DNA of 64,000 nucleotides from Sedimenticola thiotaurini (GCF_001007875.1 NZ_CP011412.1:930001-994000); one strand, 5' to 3'. Positions 27,288-37,244 are shown, counted from the first letter of the stretch. Numbers and translations are program-made. Notes: generated from the letters alone by a model not told the origin.

Positions 27288-28883
27288 ATGTCAGTACTAC
27301 TTCATCAGTTGATCGACACCGCTGCCGAAAATTCGCCGGAGCGGATAGCGTTGGTTCACAAAAAAGCGGAATTCAGTTACGCCTCACTCCAAGCACAGGT
27401 CCGCGATGTCGCATTTGGGCTCCTGTCACTGGATCTGGCACCCTCTGAACGGGTAGCAGTTTATCTACCGAAACAACCGGAAACCGTCTTCGCTCTGTTC
27501 GGAGCCGCCCAGGCCGGTGGTGTATTCGTACCCATCAATCCCCTGCTGAAACCGCAACAGGTAGCCTACATTCTCAAGGACTGCAATGTCCGTGTACTGA
27601 TTACGTCCGTAGACCGCCTGAACCAGTTAGCCGAGGTCCTGCCAGATTGTCACGATCTGCGCAGCATCGTGGTAACGGGGAACCCGGAAAGCAAGCGTCC
27701 ATCCATCAAGGCGCTGAATATCGTGCACTGGAAGGAGGCATTTCCTCCGCTGGACGGAGAACAGCCCCCGGTTCATCGCCGTATCGACACCGATATGGCG
27801 GCCATACTTTACACCTCGGGGAGCACCGGTAATCCGAAGGGGGTGGTACTGTCCCACCGCAACATGGTGGCGGGTGCCGAGAGCGTCGCCGAGTATCTGA
27901 CCAACCAACCCGAAGACCGTCTGCTGGCGGTTCTGCCCTTCAGCTTTGACTATGGCTTCAGCCAGATGACCACCGCCTTCAGTGTCGGTGCCTCAGTAGT
28001 ACTGATGGACTACCTGTTGCCTCGCGACGTGATCCGGGCCGTGGAGCGCTACGGAATCACCGGGCTGGCAGCAGTACCACCGCTATGGAACCAACTGGCC
28101 CAGTTGGAGTGGCCGGAAGCTGCAGTGAAATCACTGCGCTATATCACCAATTCCGGCGGCGCCATGCCCAGGGCAACCACCGAAAAACTGCGGCAATCAC
28201 TGCCGGACACTGAGATCTACCTGATGTACGGGTTGACCGAAGCGTTCCGCTCCACCTACCTGCCCCCGGACCAGGTCGATGTACGCCCGGAATCGATGGG
28301 CAAGGCGATCCCCAATGCGGAGATCCTGGTAGTCCGGGAAGATGGCTCCGAATGTGCTCCGGGGGAACCGGGCGAACTGGTCCACCGGGGTGCGCTGGTT
28401 GCCATGGGCTACTGGAATGATCCGGAGAAGACCGCCGAGCGTTTCAAGCCCTGCCCAGTCCAGTTGAGCGAGATACCGCTGACTGAAATCGCCGTCTGGT
28501 CCGGTGATCAGGTCAAAAAAGACGAGGAAGGTTATCTCTATTTCATCAGCCGTAAAGATGAGATGATCAAAACCTCCGGTTACCGGGTCAGCCCGACCGA
28601 AGTGGAAGAGGTGATCTACGGCTCAAAGCTGGTCAGTGAGGCGGCAGCACTGGGCATACCCCATCCTGCACTGGGCGAAGCGATCCTGCTACTGGTTACC
28701 GGTGTTGGGAGTGAAACTGAAGAGACCATTCTTCAACAATGTCGTAAGGCATTACCCAATTTCATGGTGCCACAGGCCGTAGTGATTCGGGAAAGCCTGC
28801 CGAGAAACCAGAATGGTAAAATCGACAGAAAATCCCTTGCCCAACAGTATCGTGAGCTGTTCCAGGAGAGCGCATCAAAATGA
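27288..28883 (+). CDS. Acyl-CoA ligase (AMP-forming), exosortase A system-associated (TIGR03098-like)
   Basis: A 531-residue adenylate-forming enzyme. ATP loop YTSGSTGNPKG begins at residue 175; the hinge YRVSPTEVEEV and catalytic Lys in NGKIDRKS (K511) are present. It should activate a carboxylic or amino acid as acyl-AMP and pass it to CoA or a carrier protein. Its fixed companion, a PLP decarboxylase, overlaps by four bases. In XrtA loci these two genes occur with hydrolases 1 and 2 and an acyl carrier protein, all found within 6 kb here. The acyl group and its destination are unknown. Confidence 0.92.
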   Translation: MSVLLHQLIDTAAENSPERIALVHKKAEFSYASLQAQVRDVAFGLLSLDLAPSERVAVYLPKQPETVFALFGAAQAGGVFVPINPLLKPQQVAYILKDCNVRVLITSVDRLNQLAEVLPDCHDLRSIVVTGNPESKRPSIKALNIVHWKEAFPPLDGEQPPVHRRIDTDMAAILYTSGSTGNPKGVVLSHRNMVAGAESVAEYLTNQPEDRLLAVLPFSFDYGFSQMTTAFSVGASVVLMDYLLPRDVIRAVERYGITGLAAVPPLWNQLAQLEWPEAAVKSLRYITNSGGAMPRATTEKLRQSLPDTEIYLMYGLTEAFRSTYLPPDQVDVRPESMGKAIPNAEILVVREDGSECAPGEPGELVHRGALVAMGYWNDPEKTAERFKPCPVQLSEIPLTEIAVWSGDQVKKDEEGYLYFISRKDEMIKTSGYRVSPTEVEEVIYGSKLVSEAAALGIPHPALGEAILLLVTGVGSETEETILQQCRKALPNFMVPQAVVIRESLPRNQNGKIDRKSLAQQYRELFQESASK

Positions 28884-30112
28884 AGCCTACCCCCAGACAC
28901 GAAAAAATGACGCAATATCCGGTGGTGGATAATGAACTTCAGATAGGTGGCATCCCCCTGACCAGGCTCGCTGCACGGGTAGGCCAGACCCCCTTCTACG
29001 CCTATGACCGACGACTCATCACAGAGAGGATCTCTGCACTTAGGGAAACACTTCCCGCTGCCATTCATCTGCACTACGCCATCAAAGCCAACTCCATGCC
29101 GGCGGTCGTGCAACATCTGTCCGGCCTGACCGATGGCCTGGATGTGGCCTCTCTGGGAGAGATGAAGACCGCACTGGACACGGGAGTCAATCCGGAAAAT
29201 ATCAGCTTTGCGGGGCCAGGCAAAACAGACAAGGAGTTAACAGCGGCAGTCGCTGCGGGTGTCATCATCAATATGGAATCAGCCGGTGAGATGGAGCGTA
29301 TTGCCAACATCGGTAACACCCTGTCTATTCGCCCGCGAGTATCTGTGCGGGTCAATCCGGACTTTGAGCTCAAGACCTCCGGTATGAAAATGAGCGGCGG
29401 CCCGAAGCCCTTCGGTATTGATGCCGAACAGGTGCCCGGGGTACTGAAAAGGATCGGACAACTGGAACTGAATTTCAGGGGTTTCCATATCTTCAGCGGA
29501 TCGCAGAACCTGCGTCCCGAAGCACTGATCGAGGCGCAAACCAACACCTTTGAGCTGGCCTGTCGCCTGGCCGATGCTGCTCCTTCCCCCATCCAATGGC
29601 TGAATATTGGCGGCGGTTTCGGCATCCCCTATTTTCCGGGAGAAAAAACACTCGATCTGACTCCGGTAGCAGACAACCTGAATACCCTGCTGGATAAGTA
29701 CAGGCCAAAACTTCCACAGGCGGAGATTGTCATTGAACTGGGCCGCTATCTGGTTGGAGAGGCCGGCATCTATGTCAGCAAGGTAGTGGACAAAAAGATC
29801 TCCCGGGAAGAGACCTTTGTGGTTACCGATGGTGGGCTGCATCACCACCTGGCCGCCTCAGGAAACTTCGGCCAGGTGATTCGCAAGAATTACCCGGTCT
29901 GCGTGGGTAATCGGGTTGTATCGGATAAAATGGAAACAGTGAATGTCGTCGGGCCACTCTGCACACCGCTGGATATCCTGGCCAACAAAATGGAGCTTCC
30001 GGTGATGGAAACGGGCGACCTGGTGGTGATTTTTCAATCGGGTGCCTATGGATTACGTGCCAGTCCACAGGATTTTCTCAGCCACCCCGCACCGATAGAG
30101 GTACTGGTGTAG
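28880..30112 (+). CDS. PLP-dependent decarboxylase, exosortase A system-associated (TIGR03099-like)
   Basis: A 410-residue fold-type III decarboxylase of the ornithine/DAP decarboxylase group. Lys69 in HYAIKAN should hold PLP; NIGGGFGIPYF binds its phosphate, and GPLCTPLDI carries the C-terminal active-site Cys. Coupled to the acyl ligase by a 4-base overlap. It probably decarboxylates an amino acid, giving an amine for the XrtA acyl-carrier pathway; the substrate is not known. It converges on the beta-helix gene, with 47 bases between stops. Confidence 0.92.
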   Translation: MKPTPRHEKMTQYPVVDNELQIGGIPLTRLAARVGQTPFYAYDRRLITERISALRETLPAAIHLHYAIKANSMPAVVQHLSGLTDGLDVASLGEMKTALDTGVNPENISFAGPGKTDKELTAAVAAGVIINMESAGEMERIANIGNTLSIRPRVSVRVNPDFELKTSGMKMSGGPKPFGIDAEQVPGVLKRIGQLELNFRGFHIFSGSQNLRPEALIEAQTNTFELACRLADAAPSPIQWLNIGGGFGIPYFPGEKTLDLTPVADNLNTLLDKYRPKLPQAEIVIELGRYLVGEAGIYVSKVVDKKISREETFVVTDGGLHHHLAASGNFGQVIRKNYPVCVGNRVVSDKMETVNVVGPLCTPLDILANKMELPVMETGDLVVIFQSGAYGLRASPQDFLSHPAPIEVLV

Positions 30113-30159
30113 AAGATAGACCGGCCAGGCAATTGCCAATCCATCCTGAACCGGAGCCA

Positions 30160-32466
30160 TTATCTGGAAGGCCTGTCCGGTAGCTGATTGGGCCCCAACC
30201 CAGCCGCTTTTCGACTGCTATAAAACCGGTTCCCATCCGACAGATCCGGCACATGGTCTTCCCCATCAAACTGGAATCGACCGGTCGATTCCACAATCCG
30301 GTTTCCGGTCACCACTATTTTTTCAATCGGTGCCCGCCAGGTAAAAAACCGGTTAAAACCATAATTAAAGGCGGGCTCATCTTTTGATTCGTCCCGGTCA
30401 AAGATAATCCAGTTATTAGTGATGGAGACATTGGAAGGCCTCACGCTACCACCGCAGTTTTTCGCTTCGGTACCCACACTGATCAGGTCGATATTGTCCG
30501 TCATTTCACCCTGCTGAAGAACGCTTTCGTGTACCGACAGATGCCCCCCGCAGGGAAAGTCAATCAGGCGCGAGTGGCGACCATCCAGTCCGGCAATCAC
30601 TGAATTGACGATCTCTGTCTCCGCCGCACGGCTCTTGAACAGGTGCCCCTTGCCGAAAGAGCGTCTGACTATGGAGTTTTTCATCACCACCTTGTCGATA
30701 TCACCGGCGTAAAAACCGTGTCCCAGGGTTCGTGATCGGTCATTAAGACCACTGTTCTGTATCAGGACGTTATTGAGTTCAATAACACCACCCCTGTTAT
30801 CTGTAATTATCCCGATCACGGTGTTGTTAATCGTGGAATTTTCTACCGTGAGATTAAACTTTTTACCCTCTGCCTTGATACCGGCACAATTTCCACCCAG
30901 GCAGTCAGCAGCTATTCCATCGGCGTTGAGATTCACTATTTTGACCTGGCATCCGTTACAGGAGACGTTTACAATCCCTTTTCGTTTGGCGACGCCACGG
31001 ATAGAGACACCCTTCAAATCCACTGTCATGGATCTGTTGATAAAAAGTCCCTGACCATAAATACCTGCCGGTACTTTCAGCACGCCGCCAGTCACGGTTT
31101 TTTTAACCAGCTCACCAAGATTGTGGGGGGCATAGTTAACCGGCTTCATATGTTTCGGGTGCTTGTATATCCACACACCGGTCACGTGGGATGATATACC
31201 CGCATACAGATCATAATTTTTCAGGTAAACCCACTTGCCATAGACCCGCGCATCGCCCTGCTGGGGCCCCTGTTTCATCCAATTATAGTGTCGCCAACCG
31301 GGGATTTCGGCATCGGGGTTGAACATAAATATATTCCAGCGACCATCCCATGAGACCAGTTCACCGTCCCGGTTTATTGCTATGGATTTGCCATGGGGAA
31401 TAATCTGCTTATAGGTATTTATGAGTCGGCCGGTAGAGGCATCAAACTGCAACAGCGATTTCCTCTGAATGGACCAGATCTGATTACGTTTCTCATCATA
31501 AGCTTTAAGTCCATCCCCCCAGTCCGCCTGCCCGGTCAAAGATTTAGCGCTGTTAATATCGCCGTTCAGCGGATCGTAGACGACGGTTCTGTTCTTTGAG
31601 CCAAACAGGATGCTGCCATCCTTCAATTCAGCAGATACCGGGTAACTCTGATGTACATTCTTCTGTTTCAGTTGCTCATAACTAAACACTTTTCGCCATG
31701 TCAGCGGTGCAAGTCCGTGCCGCTCGTCGGTTTCCGACGGATTGAATTCGTACCAACCAAATCCGACTCTTCTGCTACCACGGACCAATGGATCATTTTC
31801 ATACTTGTTTTCTTTATCCTCTAAACATGATCCATTAGCCGCACCATAGGTATAGAGAAACATGGTTCTGGTTTTTTTACTGAATATCAGCCCATCATAG
31901 GTATGGGAGCTGCCGGGTACCTTATCGGGATCGGGCATCCAGCAAAGCCGCCGCCAGGGCTTGTTCTTTCTCGCTTTGGCATCGAGCAGGACATAGAGTT
32001 GATTCAAAGGAGATGGGTCGGTCAATCGTTTCCATTTACCCTGTTTCAGATCGAACCGGTAAACTTCATTGCCACCATAATCCGCATGCCCTCCCCCAAA
32101 AAAATAGAGATACAGATTCTCTTCATCAAAAGCCGCACTGTTCCAGGCAGTCAGTATCGACTTCCCACCAGTTCTCATGCGGATTCTTTTATCCAGTTTT
32201 TCGGGCCACACAGAAGAGATTGATGGGTGTTTGTCATTAACCCTGATCTCGCACCAACCACCGGACTGTTTTTTCAGTTTCTCTGCACAATCATCCAGAT
32301 TTTTGCCCCTGATCGGTGCAGGCAGATTCAGTTCCGCTGCGGTTACCAGTTGTGACACCGCTAATAGAGAACAGATGAGCAGAACGGGAAGGCCGTGACT
32401 GACAATTTTCCCCAAAACACTGCTGAACTTCAGTCCATCCTTTCTGCCAAACACAGTTTTTCCCAT
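30160..32466 (-). CDS. Exported beta-propeller-like plus parallel beta-helix protein
   Basis: A 768-residue secreted protein. A signal peptide (about residues 20-45, LLICSLLAVSQLVTAAEL) is followed by a Kelch-like or propeller-like half with repeated G-G-H-x-D-Y and YDPLNG-type strands to about 450. A right-handed parallel beta-helix half follows, with repeated short strands (GVSIRGVAK, VKIVNLNADGI, NLTVENSTINN). Such helices bind or cleave polysaccharide as lyases or epimerases. GGAG before ATG at 32466 fixes the start; the frame extends to 32583. It separates the acyl-ligase/decarboxylase pair from the hydrolase/ACP pair. Catalytic residues are not identifiable by eye. Confidence 0.72.
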   Translation of the reverse strand: MGKTVFGRKDGLKFSSVLGKIVSHGLPVLLICSLLAVSQLVTAAELNLPAPIRGKNLDDCAEKLKKQSGGWCEIRVNDKHPSISSVWPEKLDKRIRMRTGGKSILTAWNSAAFDEENLYLYFFGGGHADYGGNEVYRFDLKQGKWKRLTDPSPLNQLYVLLDAKARKNKPWRRLCWMPDPDKVPGSSHTYDGLIFSKKTRTMFLYTYGAANGSCLEDKENKYENDPLVRGSRRVGFGWYEFNPSETDERHGLAPLTWRKVFSYEQLKQKNVHQSYPVSAELKDGSILFGSKNRTVVYDPLNGDINSAKSLTGQADWGDGLKAYDEKRNQIWSIQRKSLLQFDASTGRLINTYKQIIPHGKSIAINRDGELVSWDGRWNIFMFNPDAEIPGWRHYNWMKQGPQQGDARVYGKWVYLKNYDLYAGISSHVTGVWIYKHPKHMKPVNYAPHNLGELVKKTVTGGVLKVPAGIYGQGLFINRSMTVDLKGVSIRGVAKRKGIVNVSCNGCQVKIVNLNADGIAADCLGGNCAGIKAEGKKFNLTVENSTINNTVIGIITDNRGGVIELNNVLIQNSGLNDRSRTLGHGFYAGDIDKVVMKNSIVRRSFGKGHLFKSRAAETEIVNSVIAGLDGRHSRLIDFPCGGHLSVHESVLQQGEMTDNIDLISVGTEAKNCGGSVRPSNVSITNNWIIFDRDESKDEPAFNYGFNRFFTWRAPIEKIVVTGNRIVESTGRFQFDGEDHVPDLSDGNRFYSSRKAAGLGPNQLPDRPSR

Positions 32467-32809
32467 AACACACTCCATGTAATTACCGATTGTCCAAACC
32501 ACTATCTGACAACACAGTCTGGAATTCGCTGATATTGATGCTTGGATGAGATCACCCGACATTTTTCGAGTTCGAGGTTTCATGCCACCTGAAAAAACGG
32601 TGATTCAGATCATAACGAAATTTGCCGGCATCCATGCCTGGGCGATTGAGTCCGGTCGACCACCACACCTGAGTTCAGACAGTTTAACAGCGTGCAACCA
32701 ATCACTAAGCCTAGCATAGATATGTTGACCGGGTTGGTGCAGTGATACTGAGATGGCAGTGTGTTCTACGCCCTGATAGCACACTCGTTACTCGGTGTTG
32801 ATCCGCAAT
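32467..32809. other. Intergenic region between the beta-helix gene and the fused hydrolase gene
   Basis: About 340 bases, no supported gene. AGTGTG and CACACT near 32758-32788 could pair across a 16-base loop downstream of the hydrolase stop, with no clear U-run. The promoter of the beta-helix gene must lie here or be shared with the hydrolase operon. Confidence 0.3.
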
Positions 32810-34540
32810 TCACCACTCATCCAACCAGGATATGGTTCGCCCGATGGTCAGATCCAACCACTCATGGCGGGAAAAGGTGTGATCTGAAGCATCCAGATCA
32901 AACCGCTTAAATCGTGACTGACCCAGTAATCGCCGGAATCCCCGCGATGCCTTGGTTGCATCCTTAAACTCTGCCGCAGTGAGATCATTCCCGCTCAGGA
33001 TAAGCAGGACCTGGCCATTGAAATCCCCCAGGGAGTTTTCCAGCCGGACTGCCAAACCGGGAGCAGAGGATACTGGAACGCTGTTCTCCTGTTCCGCACC
33101 TGCCGCCGCCTTCACATTGCTCTGGAGCGAACTGACCGATTTGGCAATATTCAACTCACCGCGTAACACTTTTTTCCAGAATCCCAAGGAGAGGATGCGC
33201 TTGATATAGTAGTGTTTCAAAAACGCCTTTGCCTCCCCTTCCTCGCTTCTGACCCAGGGATTTGCCAGCGCTAAACCTTTCACCCTGGGATCACCGGGTG
33301 CATAAAAAGCGGCCGCGGTAGCCGCATCACATAATCCCCAGATAACCACTTCTTCCACATTTGGCAGATGGTCCTGCAGACTATCTACAGCCGCCCGGAT
33401 GTCATCCTGGATATTATCAAAACCGGTATAATCGCCTTCGCTATCACCCATACCCCGGTAATCGAAACGCAAAACAGGGTACCCGGAGTCCGCCACCGCT
33501 CTTGCCAGCAACACAAACTCCCGGTGGCTACCGGCCCGATACTGGGGACCACCCACTACCACCAGCAAGGCGCGCCTGCGTTTTGATGAGGGATTGTGCA
33601 GAACGGCAACCAGGCGTGAACCGGCGCATTCGAAGGTCAGTGGTGTTTCAACATCGCTGACAGTTTCCCAGTCGACAGACAACTGGCTATCCGCAGTCTC
33701 ATCAACGTCCTGGGACAACAGAGTCGTTGTACGGTCAATAAGTTGGGTTGCAATGGCGAGCTCCTGGGTGGTCCAGAAAGGTTCTCCAGCAACAGCTTCC
33801 GCATGCACCGAGCAGCCGGCCTCCTGCCAGCTGGAGACGAGCTTTTTTGATTGCAGGTTTAGCGGCTTCCCTTCTGCTGACACCACTTCCAGCCAATGAA
33901 CAGGGGTCTTAGTCAGCAGATCAACCGGCATGTCCTGCAGTGTAACCGCCGACAGTTGTGTATAGAGCGCTGGAGAAAGGCCATATCCCGCCACTTCCAG
34001 AATCTCCCCAGTGGACAGGATCTGCTTCAGCTCGGTCATACTCTCGCCATTCGCTGCCATCATCCCGGCCGCCAACCGAAGCCTGAGAAACTGGGTCATC
34101 GCCTGGTTTCCATTGATTACCGGCTGCCAGAGCAGTAATCGATTGACCAGTTCCGGTGCCTCCTTCAGCACATCCACAGCAAGCAAGGCACCCACTCGTA
34201 ATCCCCACAGAGTAATATCGGTTGCACCCAGCTTTTTGAGTTGTTGCAACAGGAACTGAACATCCTGTTTCCAGCACGACCAGTCCGCATCGCTGAAATC
34301 ACCTTCGCTCTCCCCTGTGCCGAACAGGTCCGCTACCAGAACGCCATAGCCTTGCAGGGCCAGTTGCCTGGCCTGCCAACTGACCATGTGACGCGACTTG
34401 TTCATCTCCTCAGCCAAGGCGGGCAGGTGCAGTACCCAACGATTCGGCAGATGATCCCCCGGCGGCAAGTACCTGATGCTAAACAACCGGCCTGTCGGTC
34501 CCTGAAGAAACTCCGGATACATCAGTAATTGTTCCTTCAA
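32810..34540 (-). CDS. Fused exosortase A-associated hydrolases 2 and 1 (tandem alpha/beta hydrolase)
   Basis: A 576-residue protein with two alpha/beta-hydrolase domains. Residues about 1-260 resemble hydrolase 2 (TIGR03101-like: VLVADLFGTGESEGD, then WGLRVGALLA), and about 300-570 resemble hydrolase 1 (TIGR03100-like: LRFDYRGMGDSEGDY, then WGLCDAATAA). These are normally separate genes. The nucleophile-elbow serine is Arg115 in the first and Cys404 in the second, so only the second might use a thiol. The frame starts TTG at 34540, overlapping the ACP stop (TTGA). ATG at 34522, with AAGGA ten bases before it, is an alternative. They may offload or edit acyl groups from the ACP (inference). 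Confidence 0.85.
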   Translation of the reverse strand: MKEQLLMYPEFLQGPTGRLFSIRYLPPGDHLPNRWVLHLPALAEEMNKSRHMVSWQARQLALQGYGVLVADLFGTGESEGDFSDADWSCWKQDVQFLLQQLKKLGATDITLWGLRVGALLAVDVLKEAPELVNRLLLWQPVINGNQAMTQFLRLRLAAGMMAANGESMTELKQILSTGEILEVAGYGLSPALYTQLSAVTLQDMPVDLLTKTPVHWLEVVSAEGKPLNLQSKKLVSSWQEAGCSVHAEAVAGEPFWTTQELAIATQLIDRTTTLLSQDVDETADSQLSVDWETVSDVETPLTFECAGSRLVAVLHNPSSKRRRALLVVVGGPQYRAGSHREFVLLARAVADSGYPVLRFDYRGMGDSEGDYTGFDNIQDDIRAAVDSLQDHLPNVEEVVIWGLCDAATAAAFYAPGDPRVKGLALANPWVRSEEGEAKAFLKHYYIKRILSLGFWKKVLRGELNIAKSVSSLQSNVKAAAGAEQENSVPVSSAPGLAVRLENSLGDFNGQVLLILSGNDLTAAEFKDATKASRGFRRLLGQSRFKRFDLDASDHTFSRHEWLDLTIGRTISWLDEW

Positions 34541-34788
34541 CTGGAAACCTTTTCTGCGACAAATTGATGAAGTGAACCAACGGTCTCGAAAATTTCCGCA
34601 CTGACTTCATCATCATCCACGACGATGCCGTAGTTATCCTCAATAGCGGTAATCAGGGAGACCACGGCCATGGAGTCAAACTCGGGCACACTTCCCAGCA
34701 ACTGGGTTGCACTGTCAAAACTATCAATACTGTCCCCGATCTGCAGGACCGATCCGATTATCTCCTTGATATCTTCAATAGCTACCAT
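34537..34788 (-). CDS. Acyl carrier protein, XrtA-associated
   Basis: An 83-residue acidic carrier protein. The phosphopantetheine Ser39 stands in EFDSMAVVSLI. Helix pattern and length fit ACP/PCP proteins. It comes first in a two-gene unit with the fused hydrolase, which starts within its stop codon. The acyl ligase at 27288 is the likely loading enzyme. AATTC and GGAG-like bases precede the ATG. Together with the decarboxylase these genes probably make and transfer an acyl or aminoacyl group to the polysaccharide. Confidence 0.92.
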   Translation of the reverse strand: MVAIEDIKEIIGSVLQIGDSIDSFDSATQLLGSVPEFDSMAVVSLITAIEDNYGIVVDDDEVSAEIFETVGSLHQFVAEKVSS

Positions 34789-34999
34789 CGGAATTCTCCA
34801 TTTTTTATATATAATTCAGTTAGTTAATTACCACTTCACCAAGCCGCATCTTAAACCCGTAGTGGCCGGACAGGCATTTTACAATCGTTCTGCACCTATC
34901 TCTATCACAGTGGGTCGATTTGCAGGTAATTATATGATTCAACTATACTCATCAGATCATTCACCCGAATAAAAACTCCCACTCAAAGCAACCCCCGAC

Positions 35000-36220
35000 A
35001 TGGATGTAGAACGTAATCCTGGCATTACCCCGACGGCGACCGAAACAACAACTACGCTTATTCCCGGATCCGTTCCCCTTTCTCTGGGTTCTTTCCTGGG
35101 AGGGCGCAGCGGAAGTCACAACATCCTGGACACCGAAAAGATTGTCTATTTGACCAGTGGACGAATGGCAATCGCCCAGGCATTGCGGCTATGTCAGATC
35201 TCCGAGGGGGACGAAGTGCTGGTACCCGCTTATCACTGCAGTTCGATGATTGCACCGGTCAAGCACTCTGGCGCGAAAGCCGTTTTTTATCGAATTCACC
35301 CGGATATGAGTATTGATCTGGAAGATATTGACAAGAAGCTGAACAGTAATACCAGGCTTCTTCTGGTGGCCCATTATTTTGGTTTTCCGCAACCGATCGA
35401 TCGCCTGCAGCAGTTTTGCACAGACAAGGGCATCACACTGCTGGAGGATTGTGCACACGCACTGTTCAGCAGGTACCAGGATAGACCTCTCGGCAGCTTC
35501 GGTGCCTACGCTGCCGGTAGCCTGATGAAGTTTTTCCCGGTCAATGATGGTGGTTTTCTGACAGCCAACTCCAGCCATCCCATCCAGTTACAGACCGAGT
35601 CCGGCGGAAGAGCATTTGAACTGCGCAGTGTGCTCAATACACTGGAAAAGTCCTTCATATACAACCGTCTAAAATTACTTGAGCTACTGCTCTGGATTCC
35701 ACTTAGATTAAAAAGCCTACTTTGGAAATGGTTAAAATCACGCCAGGGAGAGGGTTATACCGAGAGTGCTCCGGCCGCTTCCGATGGTGGCTTTGATTTT
35801 GAACCTCGCTGGATCGACACACGCATATCCTTATTTTCTCTAAAAATAACCCGGTTGGTCTCCACCAACCGCATCATTGAAAAACGCATAAAAAACTACC
35901 AGTGGCTCTCCGACGCATTATCCGATCTGCCAGGCTGTCAGAGGCTTTATCCAAAACTACCTGAAGGGGTTGTCCCCTACGTCTTCCCTTTGATCGTGGA
36001 CCGGGTTGATCCAGCCTTCATTAACTTGCGCATGAGAGGTATTCCCCTGCTCAGGTGGGAGTTTCTGGACGATGAAGTCGATGCAGCTACCTGCGCGAAC
36101 AGCCACCACTACAGCCGCCATCTGGTACAGATACCCTGCCACCAGGAACTGCGCCAGGGTGAGTTGGAATGGATGGTGGACAATATTCGCCAGGAGTTTT
36201 CTGGTAACGATGAACCGTGA
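35000..36220 (+). CDS. DegT/DnrJ/EryC1-type PLP aminotransferase
   Basis: A 406-residue fold-type I aminotransferase of the sugar-aminotransferase (DegT) group. Landmarks: TSGRMAIAQAL (52-62), LVPAYHCSSM (74-83), ED at 149-150 in LLEDCAHALF, and K177 in SLMKFFPVNDGG as PLP lysine. It probably aminates a nucleotide keto-sugar for the repeat unit. The HCSS segment differs from the common TF-FAT form, so the substrate may be unusual. It opens a plus-strand run of polysaccharide genes to 47072. A promoter should lie in the 211 bases shared with the divergent ACP unit. Confidence 0.85.
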   Translation: MDVERNPGITPTATETTTTLIPGSVPLSLGSFLGGRSGSHNILDTEKIVYLTSGRMAIAQALRLCQISEGDEVLVPAYHCSSMIAPVKHSGAKAVFYRIHPDMSIDLEDIDKKLNSNTRLLLVAHYFGFPQPIDRLQQFCTDKGITLLEDCAHALFSRYQDRPLGSFGAYAAGSLMKFFPVNDGGFLTANSSHPIQLQTESGGRAFELRSVLNTLEKSFIYNRLKLLELLLWIPLRLKSLLWKWLKSRQGEGYTESAPAASDGGFDFEPRWIDTRISLFSLKITRLVSTNRIIEKRIKNYQWLSDALSDLPGCQRLYPKLPEGVVPYVFPLIVDRVDPAFINLRMRGIPLLRWEFLDDEVDAATCANSHHYSRHLVQIPCHQELRQGELEWMVDNIRQEFSGNDEP

Positions 36221-36272
36221 TTTCGGCCTTTAACGACTATACTCTCCCCTTTCAACAACAAGGAACAGATAC

Positions 36273-37244
36273 ATGACTTGGCAACTGCATTCTGCCAGCG
36301 AATTCGGGAATTACCGTGAACAGTGGGATGAACTCAATCTTCGGGGCTCAAACAGCCCGGTGCTCAATGCCGCCTTTATCATCCATTCCCTGGAAGAATT
36401 GGCCAGTGGCAAAGAGATGTTGGCTGTACATAAGGAAGCAGGCGCTATCGACGCCATGGCGGTTCTGCGCAAATCCAAATTCGGTGTTTGGGATACATTC
36501 CAACCATCCCAAGCCCCTCTTGGTGCCTGGATCAATAACTCAGATAACGACCTACAGGATCTTCTGAAGAGTCTTTCATCTGCTCTTCCGGGAATTGTTC
36601 TGAAATTGGGCCTGACCCAGCAGGACCCGGCTATTTATCCCCGTCCCGCAGATCAAGGTCCCATATCGACTATGGACTATATTGAAACTGCATCGGTCGA
36701 CACCACCGGCACTTTTGACGATTATTGGGCCTCCAGGGGAAAAAATCTTCGCCATAACTTGAAACGCCAGAGAAATCGTCTAAAAAAAGAGGGTGTTGAG
36801 CCCAGTCTCAAGACAATAAGGGACCCTGAGCAGGTTCGGGCAGCCGTTGAAGCTTACGGTAAGTTGGAAAGTGCTGGCTGGAAAGGACAAGAAGGCACGG
36901 CTATCGAGATCAACAACCCACAGGGAAAGTTCTATGTAGCACTTCTGGAGGATTTTTGTAATAAGGAACAGGGGTGCATTTACCAGTATTTCTACAACGA
37001 TGATCTGGTCGCCAGTGATCTCTGTATCGAACAGGCTGGCGTCCTGGTTATATTAAAAACAACCTATAATGAAAGCATATCGACCAGTTCTCCGGCATTC
37101 CTGATGCGACAGGACAGTTTCCAGGAGATATTCGATAGCGAAAGAATCAAGACCATAGAGTTCTATGGCAAGATGATGGAGTGGCACACCAAGTGGAGCC
37201 ATGACAGCAGGATAATTTATCACCTGAATTTGAAAAAATTCTGA
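36273..37244 (+). CDS. GNAT/FemAB-like acyltransferase (BioF2-like)
   Basis: A 323-residue soluble protein with two GNAT-like halves. The motif NLRHNLKRQRNRLKKEG in the middle is typical of FemAB/Acetyltransf_6 proteins in polysaccharide clusters. These transfer an acyl or aminoacyl group to an amine or hydroxyl. AAGGA precedes the ATG. It follows the aminotransferase by 52 bases and may acylate the amino sugar that enzyme makes. Another FemAB-type gene belongs to the XrtA core at 59288. Acyl donor unknown. Confidence 0.82.
   Translation: MTWQLHSASEFGNYREQWDELNLRGSNSPVLNAAFIIHSLEELASGKEMLAVHKEAGAIDAMAVLRKSKFGVWDTFQPSQAPLGAWINNSDNDLQDLLKSLSSALPGIVLKLGLTQQDPAIYPRPADQGPISTMDYIETASVDTTGTFDDYWASRGKNLRHNLKRQRNRLKKEGVEPSLKTIRDPEQVRAAVEAYGKLESAGWKGQEGTAIEINNPQGKFYVALLEDFCNKEQGCIYQYFYNDDLVASDLCIEQAGVLVILKTTYNESISTSSPAFLMRQDSFQEIFDSERIKTIEFYGKMMEWHTKWSHDSRIIYHLNLKKF

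Noticed and set aside
29279-29848. 189-codon minus-strand frame in the decarboxylase gene
   Set aside because: Antisense shadow; the plus strand carries all decarboxylase motifs.
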